Origin: Acorus gramineus
Taxonomy: Eukaryota; Streptophyta; Magnoliopsida; Acorales; Acoraceae
Assembly (NCBI GenBank): GCA_030737835.1
Contig: CM060857.1
Span: 1,531,702 to 1,595,701 of the forward strand
Direction: 5' to 3'
Length of the DNA stretch: 64,000 nucleotides
Shown in pieces: positions 59,501-64,000 of this stretch; the first letter of the stretch is position 1; each line of letters opens with the position of its first letter. The translations under genes were made by a program, and so were the position numbers. The notes under the pieces are model-generated. The model searched no databases. It was not told where the DNA came from and saw only the letters and a list, made by a program, of their open reading frames with translations.

Positions 59501-60123
59501 ATACAACACATATAGGGTGGTTTCGCGAATGCTTTATGAACCTTTTCAATTTCTTTTATATTAAAAGACATTTTGTAAATATTTTCAATTGCATTTCTAT
59601 TGAAAGATAATTTCTTTTTATTTTGTGGGAACTCTCAAATTTATCATCCCATAGAATAGACTTCCATTTATGTAGTCATAATAGAATTCAATTAAGATAT
59701 AGTAACTATTATTTATTTTTCATTACAAAAGGTAAAATAACGTAATGGTTGATTTTAAAAAATTATGAGCTTATTTTAAAATAACTTTCTTTTTTAAACA
59801 ACATGCATTTTTATTTCATTATTCATTATGTATATGTGATTAGTAATTAACACGTGCATTAATACGTGCATTTAAACTAGTACGTGAATTATAAGGGGCT
59901 AATTATAATTGTTTAACTAGAAGTGTGTTAAACGGTGATATTCAATCCATTCAAGCACGTTGAAATTTAAATATGCAATAAAATAGCGATGAGATACTTT
60001 TTATTGAAGAAAGATATAATTTGTGTGTTTTGTATATATAAAATGGTGATTTGATGCTACACCATACCCAAGCTTGTAATCATCTTTTGATTGAAGGTTA
60101 ATAATATAAAAAAAAAAATATTA
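59501..60123. other. AT-rich spacer, nothing recognised
   Basis: No gene or structured repeat was recognised. Confidence 0.45.
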
Positions 60124-60557
60124 GCCCGGTTTGTTCGATAATAAGACCAGAAATAATTGAGAATTAGTCGGAAGAGTCTCAAATGGGTGTTTAGAATGCT
60201 GAAAAATAATTAAAAATTAATATGTGTGTCAGAATTAACAAGTATAAAGTGGTATATGGATTTAAGTCAACTCCTGGAATTACGAAATTCCAGGTTATCT
60301 AACTCAAAAGAATATATGGGCATACTATCAAATCAACTGTCATCATTTCTGATTAACAAATTGTTATCATTTTTTTATTTTTTATAAATATTTATTTACA
60401 TCTTGTTTTATATTTTTTTTCAAACAACAAAAATTTTATTATTACATTTTCAACGAGAATAATTCAAAACACAAACAAACAAAAATCATTTTATCAATTT
60501 TTATATATTAAAATAGTCATAAAACTCATTATAATTTAATTCTCTATCTAAACGGGG
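60124..60557. mobile_element. Tourist-like MITE with TTA duplication
   Basis: The left end GCCCGGTTTGTTCGATAATA and the reverse complement of the right end, CCCCGTTTAGATAGAGAATT, pair imperfectly. TTA flanks both ends (60121-60123 and 60558-60560). This is the most complete member of the family also seen near 5.4-5.8 kb and 41.2-42.3 kb. Confidence 0.65.
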
Positions 60558-60755
60558 TTAGAGTAAGAAGTGGGATCATGAAAAAATGAGACCCAACAAC
60601 AATGCCTAAAGGTGGAGAAATGGTGTTTGCATTTTTATCATTTTATTAAAATATCATTTCAGAATTTTCATGGAGGAGATCATGTGAAATGATGGTAATG
60701 ATCAAAAAGTATTATTTGAAATTCCTTTTGATGATGGTTAGTGACACCATCACTC

Positions 60756-60781
60756 GGGGGGGGGGGGGGGGGGGGGGGGGG
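60756..60781. repeat. 26-base G homopolymer
   Basis: An uninterrupted run of 26 G, the longest homopolymer of G or C in the window. Confidence 0.9.
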
Positions 60782-62420
60782 ACACCAATAATGGGTGTAC
60801 AACCCCTTTTTAAGGTGACTCTGTGGACCTCTGTTCCCCCAATCTATTTTGTACCATAAAGCCTATTCTTCTAGCCCCTGTTCGTTGTGGAGAATTAACA
60901 GAGAATACATGTGAATGTGAATATTGAAGAATAATTTTTATTTGCTTTATGTTTTTTTCTAAATAAATTATGATAACTATGTTTGAAAAAATTAGAAAAA
61001 GGCATGATTGAAATTACTTATCATGATTTATCTATGCCAATAAATAAAAATATCATTATCTGTCTTTTTAAATTTTTTATCTCACTTAACAGTTTCACAC
61101 ACATTCAAAAAACTGTCATATTTATCAAATCAATCACACATATCTCACACTTATTCGAGAGTATAGTTGTCAATTTAAAAAATTATAACCTCTTATTTAT
61201 TCCTTATCCACCACTTATTATCATTTTATCTAACGTGAACCAATCAATAACAATGTCACTTTTACGTTTTCCAATTAGAATAACAGAAAAGACAATCAAA
61301 CAAAAATTTATTTATATAACATTGATTGTTATCTATTCCGATATAACTATCAGGACAAAAAAGCCTATGCCACTCTATTGTATATCCACTATATGTCAGT
61401 GATCTTGCATTCCATTGGAGACCTTGTATTGGGAATAGAATTGAGTGTATCGCAGTTCGTAGATAGTCCATATATCCAACAGTTCGTTAGGTCATTTATA
61501 TATATGTTGATAGAATATGTTTACATTCTTTATAATTAGTAGCAATGGTAACATGGTAGGTTGGGACGGGTTTTATGTATCCCAAACCCAAAATTGTTCA
61601 CAAATTTTTATCTCAAACCTATTCTAATCCTGTGATGGGTATAACTTTTTCATCCTAAATCCGTCCCAACAAGCATGTAAAAAACCCAAATATGCTTCTA
61701 ACTACCCCATTTAGGTGGGATTGGGTTGTGCCAAGACAGATTTAAGAAGAAAATATTAAAACATATTTTTATATAATATTTAACTTAAGTTAAAATTTTA
61801 AATAAAAATAAATATTTATTAAAATAAATCTTACAAAATAAGAAATAAAATGAGAAATAAAAACTTTCAATCTCCATAATAAGTGACAAATATAATGTTT
61901 CAATTTTTTTTTTTGGAATATCAAAAGACAACCCGTGTATGTTTATGTGATTTCAACTTTCAATTAGAATTTGAGTTTATTCATTCTTATATTTTTTATA
62001 TTTTTTTGGAATACTAAATGATAAATATTAATTATGGTTATTGTAATAAATATTTAATCTTAATATTAATGGAATCCGAGACGGATTTTGCTAAATAAAC
62101 TCATTTCTTGTTTCAAACCCATCGGATTTCATTTTATTTGTCCCAAACCCGTCCCAAAACCGAACTCGACTCAACGCAATCAAAGCATACCAAAACATGT
62201 GGCTGATTTGTCCCCCTCAACATTTTCCAAGCAAAGAAATTACCATTTCAAAAAGATATATTCTCTGGATGCATTTGATCACGCCACCTCAATTTTGTCC
62301 CTATTTGTTAATTAGAGTTGCCTAATTAATCAATCTTTTCCCTAATAAGAATATATGCATCCAAAAATCAGTTCTAATAAAATAACCCTAAGATCATCCC
62401 AAAAACAAACTTCCTTAATC
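60782..62420. other. AT-rich spacer with a degenerate GGGACGGG-ended repeat
   Basis: Around 61560 (GGTTGGGACGGGTTTT) and 62150 (whose reverse complement reads GGTTTTGGGACGGGTTT) there are inverted words suggesting a 600-bp non-autonomous element, but the borders and duplication are unclear. No gene was recognised. Confidence 0.4.
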
Positions 62421-62840
62421 AATCCATGCCTAATAGTTTCCCTATATAAACTCCCTCCCTCCCTCCCTCCCTCTCTCTCTCTCTCTTAACCCTAGATTAC
62501 AAGTCTGCTATTTATACTAATAACATAAAATTAAAAAATTACTAAAAATAGTAAAATTCGAAAACTATTTTTTCCGATTCTATGAGATCCTCAATGATCA
62601 TAGGAATTGATAGAAATCAATTTCGATCTGTTATGATTGAGATATCACAAATCTAAAACTTACTAAAAATAGTAAAATCGCTAATTTAAAGGCCTAAATG
62701 AATTAATTTTAAAAATAAGAATTGTTAGTTGTATAACAACTAACCCAGAAGATCTCCTCGATATATTTCACCATGTAAAATTTTGTGCGATTCCGAGATC
62801 GTGACCATTGATTTGTAATTTATCTGATGGACCTCTTTTG
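62421..62840 (-). repeat. Putative 3' LTR or 3' region of the gypsy-like element
   Basis: On the minus strand, downstream of the gag-like stop codon, are a palindrome with arms GTTAGTTGT/ACAACTAAC (62724-62744), several TACTATTTTTAGTAA-like repeats, a TATA box TATAAATAG (62516-62508), TCTAGGGTTAAG, and a (GA)n/(GGGA)n tract (about 62451-62487). A TATA box after the coding region is expected for an LTR. The borders are unknown because the partner LTR lies outside the window. Confidence 0.4.
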
Positions 62841-62850
62841 GTGCTCCCAT

Positions 62851-64000
62851 CTACATAATCTGTCCTACATCAGACTCCTCTTCTTCAAAAGAACTCGTCC
62901 TCGAGTTCTTCCGCTCTTCAATTGATGTTTCTTTGTATTTCACATTCGGCAAGAGAAGAGATATTTTCTTGACTTCAAATTTCTTCTCAATAAAACCGAT
63001 CATGTAGAAAATTGAATGCCCCTCGATTTGTAGCCCAAATTTCTTCACCACAGTACTAGTCGCAAAGTCTTCATTGTTATCAATGTTGATGATGGCATCC
63101 AAAACACTTTTGTTGATGGTGCATATATTTTGCAACATGAGCTTCTGTAGGGGCTCTTTCATCTTGGGGGTCACCGCTATGGACTGTGAAAACAACTCCT
63201 CTTGTTCTCCTCCAATGACATCTTCAGAATCACCAGAGAAAACAACATCCTCTGCTTCTTTATTGCTCATGTCCTCATCGATCTCTGGTTCAACGATGAA
63301 GTTGACCTGCTCTCCTTCTTCTTCTGCGAACTCTGCGCCATCATATATATCATCAACTTCTTGTTCAGCTAAAACTTCGCTCTCTTGTTGATTTTGATTT
63401 GAGCAAAGTTCTGGTTCATTGGAACCTCCGTACTTCTCTGATGATGGTAGATCATAAGGGTTGGCCCTCGAATCATCCCCATATTTTGGAGGACTTGCTC
63501 TTATCACCTCTTGCGCCTTTGATATCTCCGGTCGTGATTTCACCCTTACGGTTTGACGACAATTTCGATACAATTGGGGTAAATATCGTTCATAATTTCG
63601 TGGCAGAAATTGATCCATGAGGAGTTCTTTCATCCTCTTCCACGTATGAACAAGTGCTCTTCCTCGTTGTTGTCGGGTTCTCTGAAGTTGGTCCCACCAA
63701 GCAGCGGCACCACTTTTTAATCGAAAAGCCACCAATTTGACCATCTTCTCCTCTGGAACCTCCATCATCTCAAAGAATCTCTCGACCTCTGAGATCCAAT
63801 CAAGGAAGTCTTCGATCTGCATATTACCATTGAAATATGGAAGATCCGCCTTCAATCGGTAATCATTGTATTTCATGCGCCGCCTCCCCAGTTGATATCC
63901 ATGAAGTCCATCACCTTCATTCTCCGAGTCTTCCTCATCATCAGATTGATAACGAGTGGGACGTTGAACGATGTTTTGAGCAATAGGTCGGCCTTGGGCA
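62851..64000 (-). CDS. Ty3/gypsy-like gag-protease ORF, partial at window edge, catalytic motif lost
   Basis: The frame is open from the window edge to the stop at 62851; a Met at 63876 is internal or an alternative start. [24 protein letters not shown] and [17 protein letters not shown], followed by W-x5-LL-x2-QFLPRNY, are the core of a plant gypsy gag. The rest of gag and the zinc knuckle are absent. An acidic linker ([17 protein letters not shown]) leads to a protease-like region [21 protein letters not shown], where the active-site D-S/T-G triplet has become IDNN. The product would be a structural gag without working protease, so the element depends on others if it still moves. Confidence 0.75.
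   Translation of the reverse strand, partial: AQGRPIAQNIVQRPTRYQSDDEEDSENEGDGLHGYQLGRRRMKYNDYRLKADLPYFNGNMQIEDFLDWISEVERFFEMMEVPEEKMVKLVAFRLKSGAAAWWDQLQRTRQQRGRALVHTWKRMKELLMDQFLPRNYERYLPQLYRNCRQTVRVKSRPEISKAQEVIRASPPKYGDDSRANPYDLPSSEKYGGSNEPELCSNQNQQESEVLAEQEVDDIYDGAEFAEEEGEQVNFIVEPEIDEDMSNKEAEDVVFSGDSEDVIGGEQEELFSQSIAVTPKMKEPLQKLMLQNICTINKSVLDAIINIDNNEDFATSTVVKKFGLQIEGHSIFYMIGFIEKKFEVKKISLLLPNVKYKETSIEERKNSRTSSFEEEESDVGQIM

Noticed and set aside
60983..61402. 139-codon open frame in AT-rich DNA
   Set aside because: The composition is dominated by I, L, K, S and T, as expected by chance, with no motif and no codon pattern.
1..64000. CRISPR array, bacterial operon, rRNA or organelle insertion
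   Set aside because: Introns, LTR elements and plant gene families show nuclear plant DNA. No spacer-repeat array or rRNA sequence was seen.

Overview
The window is nuclear DNA of a flowering plant. It is AT-rich, its genes are intron-rich with GT-AG junctions, and every recognisable protein belongs to a plant family. Three long genes and one short one read as intact over all exons I could join. The rest is a dense layer of transposons, fold-back elements, tandem repeats and AT-rich spacer. The GC-rich first exon of the auxin-receptor gene hints at a monocot, but this cannot be settled from the window.

Layout. 0.97-4.38 kb (-): a TIR1/AFB auxin-receptor F-box gene with a conserved miR393 target site. 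5-23 kb: no gene. This stretch holds a ~1 kb fold-back element, a hAT-like element with a near-perfect 8-bp duplication, a MULE-like element with a 9-bp duplication, Tourist/hAT-like MITEs, a possible solo LTR and two GC-rich promoter-like islands without an adjacent gene. 23.56-30.51 kb (-): a complete ten-exon external mitochondrial NAD(P)H dehydrogenase of the NDB type with an EF-hand. 33.34-37.96 kb (+): a decayed Ty1/copia retrotransposon with 135-bp LTRs, a deleted gag and a very GC-rich leader. 39.70-40.25 kb (-): three C/D-box snoRNA-like genes, two of them paralogous, behind a TATA and telo-box promoter near 40.9 kb. 43.12-50.81 kb (+): a complete MRE11 gene of 22 coding exons, including a GC-AG intron. 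52.30-52.96 kb (-): a small F-box protein of the FBS/SKIP27 stress-induced type. Its 5'UTR intron is a tandem-repeat array and its promoter carries two ABRE-like boxes. 54.5-60.6 kb: transposons again, the most notable being a hAT element that has captured the 5' end of a ZAT10-type zinc-finger gene. 62.4-64 kb (-): the end of a Ty3/gypsy-like element whose gag/protease ORF runs off the window.

The genes do not form a pathway. They cover auxin perception, mitochondrial respiration, DNA double-strand-break repair, rRNA modification and stress-linked ubiquitination. MRE11 and the FBS gene converge, with ~1.5 kb between their stop codons. The most novel material is the captured zinc-finger fragment, the snoRNA-like cluster, the splice-site-containing repeat in the F-box leader intron, and the auxin receptor's Arg at the position of TIR1 His78.
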